Source: Rhizobiaceae bacterium (GTDB lineage Bacteria > Pseudomonadota > Alphaproteobacteria > Rhizobiales > Rhizobiaceae). From it: 64,000 nucleotides of DNA. The position numbers and the translations under genes were made by a program. Below are positions 29,531 through 38,715 of this stretch, one piece after another. The stretch is from assembly GCA_028279875.1 (NCBI GenBank), contig JANQMU010000056.1:17121-81120 (forward strand), given 5' to 3'. Position 1 is the stretch's first letter, and every line of letters begins with the position of its first letter. The notes beneath the pieces were generated by a model that did not search any database, was not told the origin of the DNA, and saw nothing but the letters and a program-made list of their open reading frames with translations.

Positions 29531-30325
29531 ATGGAAACGACAGCACTTATAGATCGGCTTGCCCGGACTGCGCGCGCCGCCGGCAAGGCGGTGATGCAGG
29601 TCTATGAAGAGAACCCCGCGGCCTCATGGAAGTGCGATGGCACACCGGTCACCAAGGCCGACCGGAGTGCGGAGGCGATTATTCTTCATGATCTGAAGGC
29701 GATGGCGCCGGATATTCATGTCGTATCCGAGGAAAATGCCGACAGCCATTGTTCGGTGGCACCGAAACGGTTTTTTCTGGTCGATCCGCTCGACGGAACA
29801 AAGGAATTCCTGAAAAAGGACGGCCAGGGCTACTTCACCGTCAATATCGCCCTGATCGACGGCGGGACGCCGGTTCTCGGCGTTGTCTATGCGCCGGCTT
29901 TCGACCGGCTGTTTGTCGGCGGACAGGGCCTCGGTGCCGTTGAAGCAAGCAAGGGCAAGCGCCGGAAGATCAAGATTCGCCGCTGTCCCAGCAGCGGCCC
30001 GGTGGCGGTGGCCAGTTGCTCGCACCGCGATCGGCAGACCGATAGCTGGCTGGCCGATAACCGGGTCGCCCGGACCCTGTCCATCGGCTCTTCCCTCAAA
30101 TTCTGCCTGCTTGCCTGTGGCGAAGTCGATGTCTATCCGCGCTTCGGCTGCACGATGGAATGGGACACGGCAGCGGGTGACGCCGTGTTGCGGGCTGCCG
30201 GCGGCACAGTCAGAACACCCGACAATGAACCCTTGTCCTATGGCAAGTCCGATTACCGGAACGGGCCTTTCATCGCCTGCGCCGGCTGGTCAGCAGAGCA
30301 TTTCCGGCGCGGAAAATCTGGGTGA
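29531..30325 (+). CDS. cysQ: 3'(2'),5'-bisphosphate nucleotidase
   Basis: 264 aa member of the inositol-monophosphatase fold. The magnesium-site motifs are VSEEN, DPLDGTKEF and EWDTAAGDAVL, in family order and intact. CysQ removes the 3'-phosphate of adenosine 3',5'-bisphosphate left by sulfate assimilation. Other phosphatases of the fold have similar motifs, but TKEF and KRFFLVDPLD are the CysQ pattern. It stands alone between the response regulator and zur, which is read from the opposite strand. Confidence 0.9.
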   Translation: METTALIDRLARTARAAGKAVMQVYEENPAASWKCDGTPVTKADRSAEAIILHDLKAMAPDIHVVSEENADSHCSVAPKRFFLVDPLDGTKEFLKKDGQGYFTVNIALIDGGTPVLGVVYAPAFDRLFVGGQGLGAVEASKGKRRKIKIRRCPSSGPVAVASCSHRDRQTDSWLADNRVARTLSIGSSLKFCLLACGEVDVYPRFGCTMEWDTAAGDAVLRAAGGTVRTPDNEPLSYGKSDYRNGPFIACAGWSAEHFRRGKSG

Positions 30326-30355
30326 TGGCCATACGGGAAACTGCGACCGCTGCGG

Positions 30356-30775
30356 TCAGTTCGGCCGGCAGGCCCGGCAATTGCCCCGCAACTCGATGGT
30401 ACAGGCTGTCACCGTAAACCCGTCCTTGTGCGCCAGTTTCTTGATCTGTTTTTCCAGCGGATCGTCGGCAAGCTCGGACACTTTTCCGCAAATCTCGCAA
30501 ATCTCGAACACCACTGATTCGCGGCCCTCGCATTTCGGATGCCGGCAGGCGACAAACGAATTCAGGCTTTCAAGCCGATGGATGAGACCGAGCGCCATCA
30601 GCTTGTCGAGCGCCCGATAGACCTGCAGCGGTGCCCTGAAACCGTGGTCGCGCAGCCGGTCGAGAATCGCATAGGCGCTGAGCGGCCCGTCCGCATCCGA
30701 CAGCGCGCCGAACACCAGTGTCTGATTTTTCGTCAACCCCGCGGCCAAAGCGTGATGATCGGATTTCAAGGTCAT
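30356..30775 (-). CDS. zur: zinc uptake regulator Zur (Fur family)
   Basis: 139 aa Fur-family repressor. The winged helix lies at about 15-80 (APLQVYRALDKLMALGLIHRLES). Metal-binding Cys and His follow in CRHPKCEG, EICEICGK and the C-terminal CRACR. The ATG overlaps the znuB stop (ATGA), so it is the last gene of znuC-znuB-zur. With zinc bound it should repress the operon at the palindrome at 32472-32484. The zinc-operon context separates Zur from Fur, Mur or Irr. Confidence 0.93.
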   Translation of the reverse strand: MTLKSDHHALAAGLTKNQTLVFGALSDADGPLSAYAILDRLRDHGFRAPLQVYRALDKLMALGLIHRLESLNSFVACRHPKCEGRESVVFEICEICGKVSELADDPLEKQIKKLAHKDGFTVTACTIELRGNCRACRPN

Positions 30776-31593
30776 TCTCCTCTTTCGGCCAGCCTCCTGC
30801 GTCCCAAAACCGCAGCCAGCGGGCTCAAGCTGACCACAAAAAACACCAGCGCCGCAACAACAATCGACGGGCCGGACGGCGTGTCCCAGGTCAGCGATCC
30901 GTAAAGCCCGGCCACCACGGCCGCGGCGCCGAACAGCGCGGCAAGGATGGCCATCTGCTCGGGCCCTCCTGCAAAGCGCCGCGCCGTCGCCGCCGGTATG
31001 ATGAGCAGCGCCGTGATCAGCAGCACGCCGACGATCTTCATGGAGATGGCGATGACAGTCGCCATCAGCAGGACAAAAATCAGGTTGCTGCGCTGCGGCT
31101 GCATGCCTTCCGCCTCGGCGAGTTCGGTATTGACCGTGGCAGCGAACAGCCGGTGCCAGACACGTCCGAGCACAATCAGCACGGCGGCACCGCCGAGATA
31201 GATGATCGCGATATCCATCCTCGACACCGCCAGGATGTCGCCGAAAAGGAAGCCCATCAGATCCACCCGCACCCAGCTCATAAAGGCCAGCGCGACGAGA
31301 CCAAGGGCCAAGGCGGCATGGGCGAGAAGCCCCAGCAGCGAATCGGACGACAGTGTCGCCTGGCGCTGCAGCAGGATCAACGTTACCGCAACGGCCGCAC
31401 AGACCAGGAACACCGCCACGGTGATGTTCATTTCCAGCAGAAAGGCCAGGGCAACACCCAGCAGGGCGGCGTGTGACAGCGTGTCGCCGAAATAGGCCAG
31501 CCGCCGCCAGACGACGAAACAGCCGAGCGGCGCGGCCACCAGCGCCACGCCGATGCCGGCAATCAGCGCCCGCGAGAAAAAGTCGTCAAGCAT
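30772..31593 (-). CDS. znuB: zinc ABC transporter permease
   Basis: 273 aa from the ATG giving MLDDFFSRALIAGIG, the family start; another Met six codons upstream has weaker support. It is a multi-span ABC-3 family permease with GCFVVWRRLAYFGDTLSHAALLG near the N-terminus (quoted pieces: CFVVWRRLAYFGDTLSHAAL). The family imports Zn2+ through ZnuABC. The start overlaps znuC by 8 nt. No znuA is present here, so the binding protein must be encoded elsewhere. Confidence 0.94.
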   Translation of the reverse strand: MLDDFFSRALIAGIGVALVAAPLGCFVVWRRLAYFGDTLSHAALLGVALAFLLEMNITVAVFLVCAAVAVTLILLQRQATLSSDSLLGLLAHAALALGLVALAFMSWVRVDLMGFLFGDILAVSRMDIAIIYLGGAAVLIVLGRVWHRLFAATVNTELAEAEGMQPQRSNLIFVLLMATVIAISMKIVGVLLITALLIIPAATARRFAGGPEQMAILAALFGAAAVVAGLYGSLTWDTPSGPSIVVAALVFFVVSLSPLAAVLGRRRLAERGE

Positions 31594-32440
31594 GGCCGCC
31601 GCCTTCCTCATCGGCCGCCACGGTTTCGCGGGAATGGTGCCCGTCGCCGGGATGGCAATGATCCGTTACGCTGCCGTCGGCATGGCGAACCCGCCCGTCG
31701 GGCAGATGGGTGTGATCGTGATCGTGCCGGTAGATGGCGATTGCCGCGGCGCCGCGATCGCCGAAAAGCTGCCGGTATTCGTCACTCTTGGCGACGACAT
31801 CGGGCGTTCCCTTGCAGCACACATGTCCGTTGAGGCAGATGACGCGGTTTGTCGCCGCCATCACCACATGCAGATCATGGGAAATCAGCAATATCCCGCA
31901 ATTGAGGGTCTCGCGAATGCGCAAGATCATTTCGTAAAGCGCGATCTCTCCGGTGTAATCGACCCCCTGGACCGGCTCGTCAAGCACCAGGAAATCAGGC
32001 TTCCGGGCCAGCGCCCGCGCCAGCAGCACACGCTGAAACTCACCGCCGGAAAGTGTTCGCACCTCGGCATGAGCCAGATGCGCCACACCCGTCATATCGA
32101 GCGCTTCATCCATGGCTTGCCTGGAAATGCGTCGGGTGAGACGCATGAACCGCTTGACATCGAGCGGCAATGTCCAGTCGACCGAGATCTTTTGCGGCAC
32201 ATAACCGACATCCAGCCGCGGTGCGCGCCAGGCAAGGCCTTCTGTCGGACTGACGATGCCGAGCGCCATCTTGGCGGTTGTCGATTTGCCAGACCCGTTG
32301 GGGCCGATCAGCGTGACGATCTCACCGCGGCGAATCTCCAGGTCGACGCCGCGCACCAGCCACCGGCCGGACCTCTCGAGGCCTGCATTGTTCAGTATGA
32401 CCAGAGCAGATGATTCATCGGGCAAAGATCTGACTTTCAT
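31586..32440 (-). CDS. znuC: zinc ABC transporter ATP-binding protein
   Basis: 284 aa. Walker A GPNGSGKST, signature LSGGEFQR, Walker B FLVLDEPVQGVD and H-loop ISHDLH are intact. The tail after about residue 230 is rich in His and Asp (RHDHDHTH, DHCHPGDGHH) and is a likely metal buffer or sensor segment. The ATG at 32440 is chosen because a longer TTG-initiated frame would translate the Zur box itself. It is the first gene of the zinc operon. Confidence 0.94.
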   Translation of the reverse strand: MKVRSLPDESSALVILNNAGLERSGRWLVRGVDLEIRRGEIVTLIGPNGSGKSTTAKMALGIVSPTEGLAWRAPRLDVGYVPQKISVDWTLPLDVKRFMRLTRRISRQAMDEALDMTGVAHLAHAEVRTLSGGEFQRVLLARALARKPDFLVLDEPVQGVDYTGEIALYEMILRIRETLNCGILLISHDLHVVMAATNRVICLNGHVCCKGTPDVVAKSDEYRQLFGDRGAAAIAIYRHDHDHTHLPDGRVRHADGSVTDHCHPGDGHHSRETVAADEEGGGHA

Positions 32441-32471
32441 ATTCCAAAAAACGCCGCTCTCTATCGCATAC

Positions 32472-32484
32472 GTTATAATATAAC
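32472..32484. promoter_or_regulatory. Zur box
   Basis: GTTATA-A-TATAAC, a perfect palindrome matching the core of the proteobacterial Zur site. It lies 31 nt upstream of the znuC start and 146 nt upstream of the divergent TTG start at 32630. Zinc-loaded Zur should bind here and repress znuCB-zur; control of the divergent gene is possible. Confidence 0.88.
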
Positions 32485-32629
32485 ACAATCAGAGTTCCGG
32501 GATCGGGACTCATTCATCTCATCCCTTCCGCGCCGTTGCAATGGCGGCGCGGCGCGGGCATCCATCCGTTGCACCGGTTTCCATTCGCGATAGAATACGA
32601 CCGGCAAGACAGACAGACAGGAGCCGGAA

Positions 32630-33508
32630 TTGACCAGCGCCAGACGCGATATTCTCAAAGGCGGCGCGCTTGTGGCGGCCGCATCGTTCCTGCCGTGCCG
32701 CCTTGTCGCCGCGGAAGGGGCCGACGGCACGGATTTCGACAGGGCGCATGCCGCAATGTGGGCCACGATTGAAAACCACTTTGCAAAACTCGGATATCGT
32801 CAGCGCGACCCCGCCTCCATCGTTACCCGCGACGAGACGTTCAATGGCGGCCTGCGCTATGACGACACCGGTCTGCTGCAGAAACCCGGTCACATGGCCT
32901 TCCAGCAATGCGCCCGGCTGGAGGATATTGAAAAGAAACACCGGCGGGACGTGCTTCCGCTGTTTCACATCTTTTCCTGCAGCAAACCGCTGGGCCTCAA
33001 ACATCCGCAGACGGCCGCACAGGTTCTGGCTTTCCTGACGGAAACGCTCGCACTGGACCCGGCCCGGCTGTCCTTTGTCGGCACAGCTCGACTCAACGAT
33101 TATCTGCCGGTGCTCGAAAGTGCGAAGGTAGAACCCATCAGGCAGGTCTTTCTTCGCGACGAGGACGAGGCGCTGCGAACCGCCGACGGGTCGGGCTATT
33201 TCCGGTTTCCCGGAAATCCCGACGCGCCGCTCCAGGCGACGGCGGGCATCTATTGCTGGATTGGCGACGGCGCGCCGCAGCGACTCGATTCCTATCCCCC
33301 ATCCGAAAACTGGACCGAGATCGGCGAAATGTCGCTGGATGCAGAGGACAGCCTGGCCTTCGGCTTCGGAACGGAAAGGCTCACTCTGGCCGCGACCGGC
33401 CTCATACCCTCATGGCAGGAACGACTGGTCCAGCTTTTCGAGTCTATCGAAAGCGGCAGCAGCGGCGCAAAGCCCCCCAGTGGCCGGGCGCGGTTTACAG
33501 ATCGCTAG
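32630..33508 (+). CDS. Tat-signal protein resembling the alanyl-tRNA synthetase catalytic core
   Basis: 292 aa starting at TTG, preceded by AGGAG at good spacing. Residues 1-28 look like a twin-arginine export signal (ARRDILKGGALVAAASFLP). The rest follows the order of the alanyl-tRNA synthetase core: a helix like MWATIENHFAKLGY, a GLLQKPGHMAFQ segment where AlaRS has LLFTNAGMNQFK, a WELLT-like helix (VLAFLTETLALDPARLSFV), and FGFGTERL at residues 244-251 like the class II motif 3 GMGLERI. Tail domains for tRNA and editing are missing. It is divergent from the zinc operon. Function is unknown; similarity is by eye and could be wrong. Confidence 0.55.
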   Translation: MTSARRDILKGGALVAAASFLPCRLVAAEGADGTDFDRAHAAMWATIENHFAKLGYRQRDPASIVTRDETFNGGLRYDDTGLLQKPGHMAFQQCARLEDIEKKHRRDVLPLFHIFSCSKPLGLKHPQTAAQVLAFLTETLALDPARLSFVGTARLNDYLPVLESAKVEPIRQVFLRDEDEALRTADGSGYFRFPGNPDAPLQATAGIYCWIGDGAPQRLDSYPPSENWTEIGEMSLDAEDSLAFGFGTERLTLAATGLIPSWQERLVQLFESIESGSSGAKPPSGRARFTDR

Positions 33509-34499
33509 GAAGAGCTTCCGCGCGAACAAAGCAGCGCATTTTGTGATCTGAGGCCACCAGCGAGAATTCCGGCCTTGCGCCGCGGCACTGACTTACTGCC
33601 AAGGGACAACGGGCCGCAAAAGCACAACCACGCGGAGGATCCATCTGGCTGGGCAGATCACCCTCCAGCAGGATGTGTCGGCGTTCGCGCTGAATGCGTG
33701 GGTCGGGAACGGGAATAGCGCTCAACAGGGCTTCGGTATAAGGATGGGTGGGGTTTGAGAACACCGCCTCGACCGGCCCCTCCTCGACAATGGACCCGAG
33801 ATACATGACCGCGACCCTGTCGGCGATGTGACGGACGACGGAAAGATCGTGCGCAATGAACAGATAGGCCAGAGCCAATTCCTTCTGCAGCCGGATCAAC
33901 AGATTCAATATCTGCGATTGAATTGAAACATCCAGCGCCGAAACCGGCTCATCGCAAATGATCAATCGAGGAGACAGCGCAAGCGCCCGTGCAATGACGA
34001 CCCTCTGGCGTTGGCCGCCCGACAGGGCGCCGGGCCGCCGGTCCCGCTGGTCGGGATTGAGCCCGACCATGTCCATGAGGGCATCGACACGTTGCCTTTG
34101 GCGTGGTTTTTCCCAGCCCGCGATCTGCAGCGGTTCGGCGATCGACTGGGCAATTGTCCGGCGCGGATTGAGAGCGGCGACCGGGTCCTGAAAAACGACC
34201 TGAACATCGCGCCAGATCTGTCTGCGCGCTTCTGCCGACAGGCTTCCAAGATCCTGGCCATCAAAGTGGATCGATCCCGCCGTAACCGGCGCCAAGCCGA
34301 GGATCGCGTTGCCGGTCGTCGTCTTGCCGCATCCCGATTCTCCGACAATCGCAACGGTCTGGCCGGCATTGATCGTCAGGCTTACCCCGTCCACAGCCTT
34401 GATGGTCTGGGCGGAGTTCGCGAACAGGCCGTGTTTGACGGGAAAATGAACCTTGACCTCCCGCAACTCCAGGATCGGCTTGGCAGCGGAACTGGTCAT
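33495..34499 (-). CDS. peptide ABC transporter ATP-binding protein (DppF type)
   Basis: 334 aa. Walker A GESGCGKTT, Q-loop VVFQDPVAALNPR, signature LSGGQRQR, Walker B LIICDEPVSALD and H-loop IAHDLS are complete. The C-terminal oligopeptide-transporter motif includes GCAFAARCPLAVSQC, typical of Dpp/Opp ATPases. The ATG at 34499 overlaps the stop of the DppD gene. The 3' end overlaps the convergent gene at 32630 by 14 nt. It is the last gene of the peptide-uptake operon. Confidence 0.93.
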   Translation of the reverse strand: MTSSAAKPILELREVKVHFPVKHGLFANSAQTIKAVDGVSLTINAGQTVAIVGESGCGKTTTGNAILGLAPVTAGSIHFDGQDLGSLSAEARRQIWRDVQVVFQDPVAALNPRRTIAQSIAEPLQIAGWEKPRQRQRVDALMDMVGLNPDQRDRRPGALSGGQRQRVVIARALALSPRLIICDEPVSALDVSIQSQILNLLIRLQKELALAYLFIAHDLSVVRHIADRVAVMYLGSIVEEGPVEAVFSNPTHPYTEALLSAIPVPDPRIQRERRHILLEGDLPSQMDPPRGCAFAARCPLAVSQCRGARPEFSLVASDHKMRCFVRAEALPSDL

Positions 34500-35470
34500 C
34501 CCAACTCCCCTATCCGATCGGAATGCCAGCACGCGGCGAGGTGCCCGTCCATTCCTTCCAGTTCGGGCCTTTGGGCACAACGATCGCTCGCCAGGTCGCA
34601 GCGGGTCCGAAATCGGCAACCGCTGGGCCAGTCGCGGGCCGACGGAACATTACCGCTGATGGCGAACAGCTCGCTTTTCGGCGCATCTGTCAGACGGGGA
34701 ATCGTCGCCAGCAGCAGCTTGGTGTAGGGGTGACGCGGATTGTAGAAGATCTCATCGACCGTCCCCTGCTCGACAATGCGGCCGCCATACATGACGCAGA
34801 CACGATCGGCGAGTTCGGCGACGACCCCCATGTCATGGGTGATCAGCAAAACCGATGTCTCGTATCGATCACGCAAATCGCCGATCAATGCCAGGATCTG
34901 CGCCTGGATCGTCACATCGAGCGCGGTGGTTGGCTCATCCGCGATGAGAAGCTGCGGCCGCGAAATCAATGCCGACGCGATCATGACCCTCTGGCACATG
35001 CCGCCGGAAAGCTCGGCCGGAAACTGCCGGGCCCTTTTCTCGGGATCGGGAATGCCGACTTCTCCGAGCATTTTGATCGCCTGCCGCCAGGCCTCGGCGG
35101 GGTCGGCAATATTGTGAACGACCAGGCTTTCGGCCACCTGGGAACCGACCTTGGCAAGCGGATTGAGCGAGGAAATCGGTTCCTGGAAGATCATCGACAG
35201 GGCCGCGCCGCGAAGCGGCCGCATCTGTTCTTCTCCGAACGCGGCGATATTTTCGCCGGCAAAAACGATATCGCCGCTTTCCCGGGTCAGCGCGGGCGCG
35301 AGCAACCCCATGACCGCCAGGGCAGACAGGCTCTTTCCCGAACCGCTTTCGCCGACCAGAGCCACCACCTCCCGGGCCCCGACCTCCAGCGATACGCCAT
35401 CGACCAGGGAGATCTCGCCCGCCGCGATACGCAGATCCGAAACCTGCAGAACCGGGTCAGCCTTGCTCAT
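34496..35470 (-). CDS. peptide ABC transporter ATP-binding protein (DppD type)
   Basis: 324 aa with Walker A GESGSGKS, signature LSGGMCQR, Walker B LLIADEPTTALD, H-loop ITHDMG and the C-terminal Cys motif (GCRFRTRCDLASDRC). The signature has Cys after LSGGM where Arg or Gln is common. It pairs with the DppF-type ATPase and the permeases at 38715 and 39578. Its start overlaps the end of the gamma-glutamyltransferase gene by 14 nt. Confidence 0.93.
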   Translation of the reverse strand: MSKADPVLQVSDLRIAAGEISLVDGVSLEVGAREVVALVGESGSGKSLSALAVMGLLAPALTRESGDIVFAGENIAAFGEEQMRPLRGAALSMIFQEPISSLNPLAKVGSQVAESLVVHNIADPAEAWRQAIKMLGEVGIPDPEKRARQFPAELSGGMCQRVMIASALISRPQLLIADEPTTALDVTIQAQILALIGDLRDRYETSVLLITHDMGVVAELADRVCVMYGGRIVEQGTVDEIFYNPRHPYTKLLLATIPRLTDAPKSELFAISGNVPSARDWPSGCRFRTRCDLASDRCAQRPELEGMDGHLAACWHSDRIGELG

Positions 35471-37016
35471 CGCACGCCTCGCTGACGGCCTTCGCCCAGG
35501 GATTGTTCGGATGCGCCATGCCGATATTCATCTTGCGGTCCGGGTCGGCCATCACCGCGGATGGGATGCCGAACTGGACCGGATGAAGCGTGTTCGCCAC
35601 GATTTCCACCGGATAGGCCTCGTTGATTTTTGCGGCAACGTCACTTCCGGCGACACGATCCACCAGAACCGTCGGCATGCTGGCATCGATTCTCGGCGCG
35701 TTGAACGCTTCCTCCAGGGACATGCCGAAATCCAGCACATAGGACAGAAGCTGCGCGATGGCCGGGAAGATCTGCCTGCCGCCCGCGGCGCCGATGGACA
35801 GGGTCGGACGGCCATGTCGGGTGAGGATCACCGGACACATATTGGCCAGCGGCTGGGCGCCAGCCGCGATGGAGTTGGGCGTCCCGGGCCGCGGGTCAAA
35901 CCACATCATCCCGTTATTCATGAGCGTACCGATCGAAGGCAGCGTCACCTTCGATCCGAAGCGCGACAGCAGCGTATTCGTCAGGGCCACCATATTGCCG
36001 TTTCTGTCAACGACGGAGATATGGCTTGTGCAGTCGCCGCCGGCGGCCCCGGCATGGCCCATCGTATTCAACCGCACCTCATAGGCGGAGCGAATGGCCT
36101 TTGCATATTCCGAGGCCGCCGTCGCATCGGGTCGCGCCTGCCGCGGCAGGAACCGGCGCAGATGGTGCATCGTGTGCACCAGACTGGCGCCGCCGCTGAG
36201 GCGCGCAATCGAATGCAGTTGATGACCGCCATATTCGATCGACTGAGACGGCGCCCAGAGCGGCTGGTAGCCACACAAATCCTCGTAATCAATGACCGAA
36301 CCGCCTGCCTGCAGATCATGGACAATGGTGCGGGCCGTATCGCCCTCATACATGTCCCGCGCGCCGCGCTCGGCCAGCGTTTTCAGGAACGCCGCCTTGG
36401 CCGGCATCGGCAGGTACACTGCCCGGCCCGTTGCATCCCTGGTTCGTGCCCCCGGATCGAGAAACAGCGCCGTCGACGCCTGATTGGTCGAAAGCGCCTT
36501 GGCATCAATGGCAAAACACAGCTCCGAAAACCAGTCGAGCCGCATGCCCCGTTCCGCTACCGCGATCGCCGGCGCCACGGCATCTGCCCAGTCAAGGGAA
36601 CCGTATCTGGCAAGGGCCTCGTTGAAGCCGGCCACCGCGCCCGGCACGCAGATCGATTCAAATCCGATCAGATTCCGGTCGTCTTCGATCGACGGCCAGT
36701 TGAACCAGTCGCCCCCATCGCCGCCCGCAAGGGCGTAGCGCCCTGGATCGAGGTTCCTGGGTGCGCGCAGGTTGAAATCAAGCGTATCGACTTCGCCGGT
36801 GCGCCCGTCGGCATGGAGCAGAAAGCCACCGCCACCGATGCCGCTCAACCATGGTTCGACGATGGACAGGACCAGCGCGCCGACGATGGCGGCATCCATG
36901 GCATTGGCGCCTTCCTTCAGAACATGCGCACCGGCGGCTGCAGCCTCGTGATGCTGGGCGGCAACGATGCCATGGGGGCTCTCGATCTGATGCTTGTGGA
37001 TCTCCCAGGTCGTCAT
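35457..37016 (-). CDS. gamma-glutamyltransferase family protein, cytosolic
   Basis: 519 aa N-terminal-nucleophile hydrolase, single-chain precursor. The predicted self-cleavage and nucleophile Thr is T330 in DCTSHISVVD (consensus TTH.S). TLMNNGMMWF and GAAGGRQIFPA, which line the gamma-glutamyl pocket, are present. Most bacterial relatives have a signal peptide; this one begins MTTWEIHKHQ and is predicted cytosolic. It would hydrolyse gamma-glutamyl compounds brought in by the surrounding Dpp-type importer. Related enzymes also act as acylases, so the substrate is open. It overlaps the deacetylase gene by ATGA. Confidence 0.9.
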   Translation of the reverse strand: MTTWEIHKHQIESPHGIVAAQHHEAAAAGAHVLKEGANAMDAAIVGALVLSIVEPWLSGIGGGGFLLHADGRTGEVDTLDFNLRAPRNLDPGRYALAGGDGGDWFNWPSIEDDRNLIGFESICVPGAVAGFNEALARYGSLDWADAVAPAIAVAERGMRLDWFSELCFAIDAKALSTNQASTALFLDPGARTRDATGRAVYLPMPAKAAFLKTLAERGARDMYEGDTARTIVHDLQAGGSVIDYEDLCGYQPLWAPSQSIEYGGHQLHSIARLSGGASLVHTMHHLRRFLPRQARPDATAASEYAKAIRSAYEVRLNTMGHAGAAGGDCTSHISVVDRNGNMVALTNTLLSRFGSKVTLPSIGTLMNNGMMWFDPRPGTPNSIAAGAQPLANMCPVILTRHGRPTLSIGAAGGRQIFPAIAQLLSYVLDFGMSLEEAFNAPRIDASMPTVLVDRVAGSDVAAKINEAYPVEIVANTLHPVQFGIPSAVMADPDRKMNIGMAHPNNPWAKAVSEACDEQG

Positions 37017-37924
37017 GATGCGTCATTCCGGTCTGAAAGGTCCGATGGGCTCAGCAGCTCTTCCGCATCAATCCGGTCTCCCGCTTCGGCTTGACCACGG
37101 TCATGATCCGCTATCTCGCCCGCCGTCGCGATCCACACGTCCGGCGTGCCGGCAATCTCCTGCAACAGGCTGTCCAGCATATCGATCCGGGCCGCTCGGC
37201 CGGATATCCAGTCGTGAACGGTCAGCATCATCAATCCGCCGAAGCGGTGGAGGGCTCGCCACTCATGCTGCCAGGATTGCAGGACCTGCATGGTGCCGGC
37301 GGGGGGATGGTTCCTGCCGTCACCGCCAAGGAATTTGAAATAGGGCGCATCGTCGAGCGCCCACTGCACCGGCACTTCCGTGACGCCGGCAATCGTATAG
37401 GGCGTGTCGGACCCCATGAGGGAACTGTCATAGAGGCCACGCGCCGCAAGTTCCTGCAGCATATGCGGCGTCATCTCCCAGGCCGGCGACCGGAATCCCC
37501 CGGGCCGGCGGCCAAGCTGGCTCTCGAAGACGCGCAGGGATGCATCCAGCTGCCGGGTGAATTCCCGGTCGCCGATCTCGCCGACCAGTTCATGATAGAA
37601 GCCGTGCAGCCCGACCTCATGGCCGAGATCGGTCAGCCAGGGCAGCATCCATGGATGCTCCTCGGCGATGCAGGCGGGTACGAAAAAACTGCCCTTGACG
37701 GTGTGCCGATCGAGAAGCTCCACCAACCTTCGCAGGCCCTTCCGCGGTCCGAACCGGCGCTGTTCAAGATGCGACAGGCGGTTCGGCAATCCATCGCGAT
37801 GGGCCCACAGATACGGCGCATAGGCATCGACATCGACGGAGAAGCAAAAACAGGCGCTGTTCCCGCCAGGCCAGGCATAGCTGTCGTCCCACCCGGTCGG
37901 GCCGTTTCCTTTCAAGGTCGTCAT
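37013..37924 (-). CDS. polysaccharide-deacetylase-family (NodB-like) hydrolase
   Basis: 303 aa NodB-fold enzyme. Metal-site motifs are SVDVDAY near residue 30, LHGFYHE (HxxxH pattern) and FRSPAW. No signal peptide, so it is cytosolic. Cytosolic members include allantoinase-like PuuE proteins and formamide or amide hydrolases. In a peptide-uptake operon with a gamma-glutamyltransferase, cleavage of an N-acyl or amide bond in an imported compound is the likely role. It overlaps neighbours by 4 nt on both sides. Confidence 0.86.
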   Translation of the reverse strand: MTTLKGNGPTGWDDSYAWPGGNSACFCFSVDVDAYAPYLWAHRDGLPNRLSHLEQRRFGPRKGLRRLVELLDRHTVKGSFFVPACIAEEHPWMLPWLTDLGHEVGLHGFYHELVGEIGDREFTRQLDASLRVFESQLGRRPGGFRSPAWEMTPHMLQELAARGLYDSSLMGSDTPYTIAGVTEVPVQWALDDAPYFKFLGGDGRNHPPAGTMQVLQSWQHEWRALHRFGGLMMLTVHDWISGRAARIDMLDSLLQEIAGTPDVWIATAGEIADHDRGQAEAGDRIDAEELLSPSDLSDRNDAS

Positions 37925-38715
37925 AGCGGCGATTTCTTTTCCTGAAACACATCCATGGAACCGGCCGAATGTCCGCCGTCGACGGCCAGAGATGTGCCGG
38001 TGACGAAGCCGGCCGCGTCGGAGGCCAGATAGAGGGCCGCCTGGCCCACATCCCGCATGCTTGTCTCACGACCCAGCGGGATGTTCGACACGACCCGGCT
38101 GACATGTTCCTGTGAAAGCCGGCTCACCGTGCTGCCGGCGGCAAATCCGGGTTCAAGCGCATTCACGCGGATGCCGAATTCCGCCAGCTCCAGCGCAAAA
38201 CCCTTGGTCAAACGGTCGAGCGCCGTCTTGGAAACGCAATAGGGAACCACCGTGCGGCGGACCTTGCGGGCCGCACCGGAAGAAATGTTGATGACAGCCC
38301 CGCCACGCCCTGCCCCGATCATCTGCAATGCAAAACCCCGCGTCAGAACAAAGGGAGCCCGCAGGTTGAGGCCCATGATCCGGTCCCATTCCGCCAGGTC
38401 GATGTCGACCATGAAGCCGCTTGGATAGACGGCGGCATTGTTGATCACGACGTCAGGTGTCGTCCAGCGTTCAGCCACCACGTCAATCAGGCCGGAGAGG
38501 TCTTTTTCCACGGTCAGATCCGCCGCGTGAACGAAACTGCCATCCGGTGGGTGAATGTCGGCAAGCAGGTCATCCAGGCCTGCCCGATCACGGTCGGTCA
38601 GGCACAGTTGCGCCCCGGCCTCGGCGAAGGTCCGGCACAGGCCTTTGCCGATAATGCCGAGTGCGCCGGTGATTAGGATCTTTCGGTCAGCGAACTCATC
38701 GCCAAAATTCATCAT
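37921..38715 (-). CDS. short-chain dehydrogenase/reductase (SDR)
   Basis: 264 aa from the ATG at 38715, which abuts the permease stop as TAATGATG; GAAAGG lies just upstream. A longer frame lacks SDR similarity. The cofactor motif is TGALGIIGKG, followed by NNAA, the catalytic Ser in NISSG, Tyr-Lys in YCVSK and a typical AVDGGHSAG end. It should act on a hydroxyl/carbonyl group in a compound imported by the surrounding transporter. The substrate is unknown. Confidence 0.88.
   Translation of the reverse strand: MMNFGDEFADRKILITGALGIIGKGLCRTFAEAGAQLCLTDRDRAGLDDLLADIHPPDGSFVHAADLTVEKDLSGLIDVVAERWTTPDVVINNAAVYPSGFMVDIDLAEWDRIMGLNLRAPFVLTRGFALQMIGAGRGGAVINISSGAARKVRRTVVPYCVSKTALDRLTKGFALELAEFGIRVNALEPGFAAGSTVSRLSQEHVSRVVSNIPLGRETSMRDVGQAALYLASDAAGFVTGTSLAVDGGHSAGSMDVFQEKKSPL

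Noticed and set aside
32441..32488. N-terminal extension of ZnuC from a TTG start
   Set aside because: It would translate the Zur palindrome, lacks a ribosome site and is absent from family starts; the ATG at 32440 is preferred.
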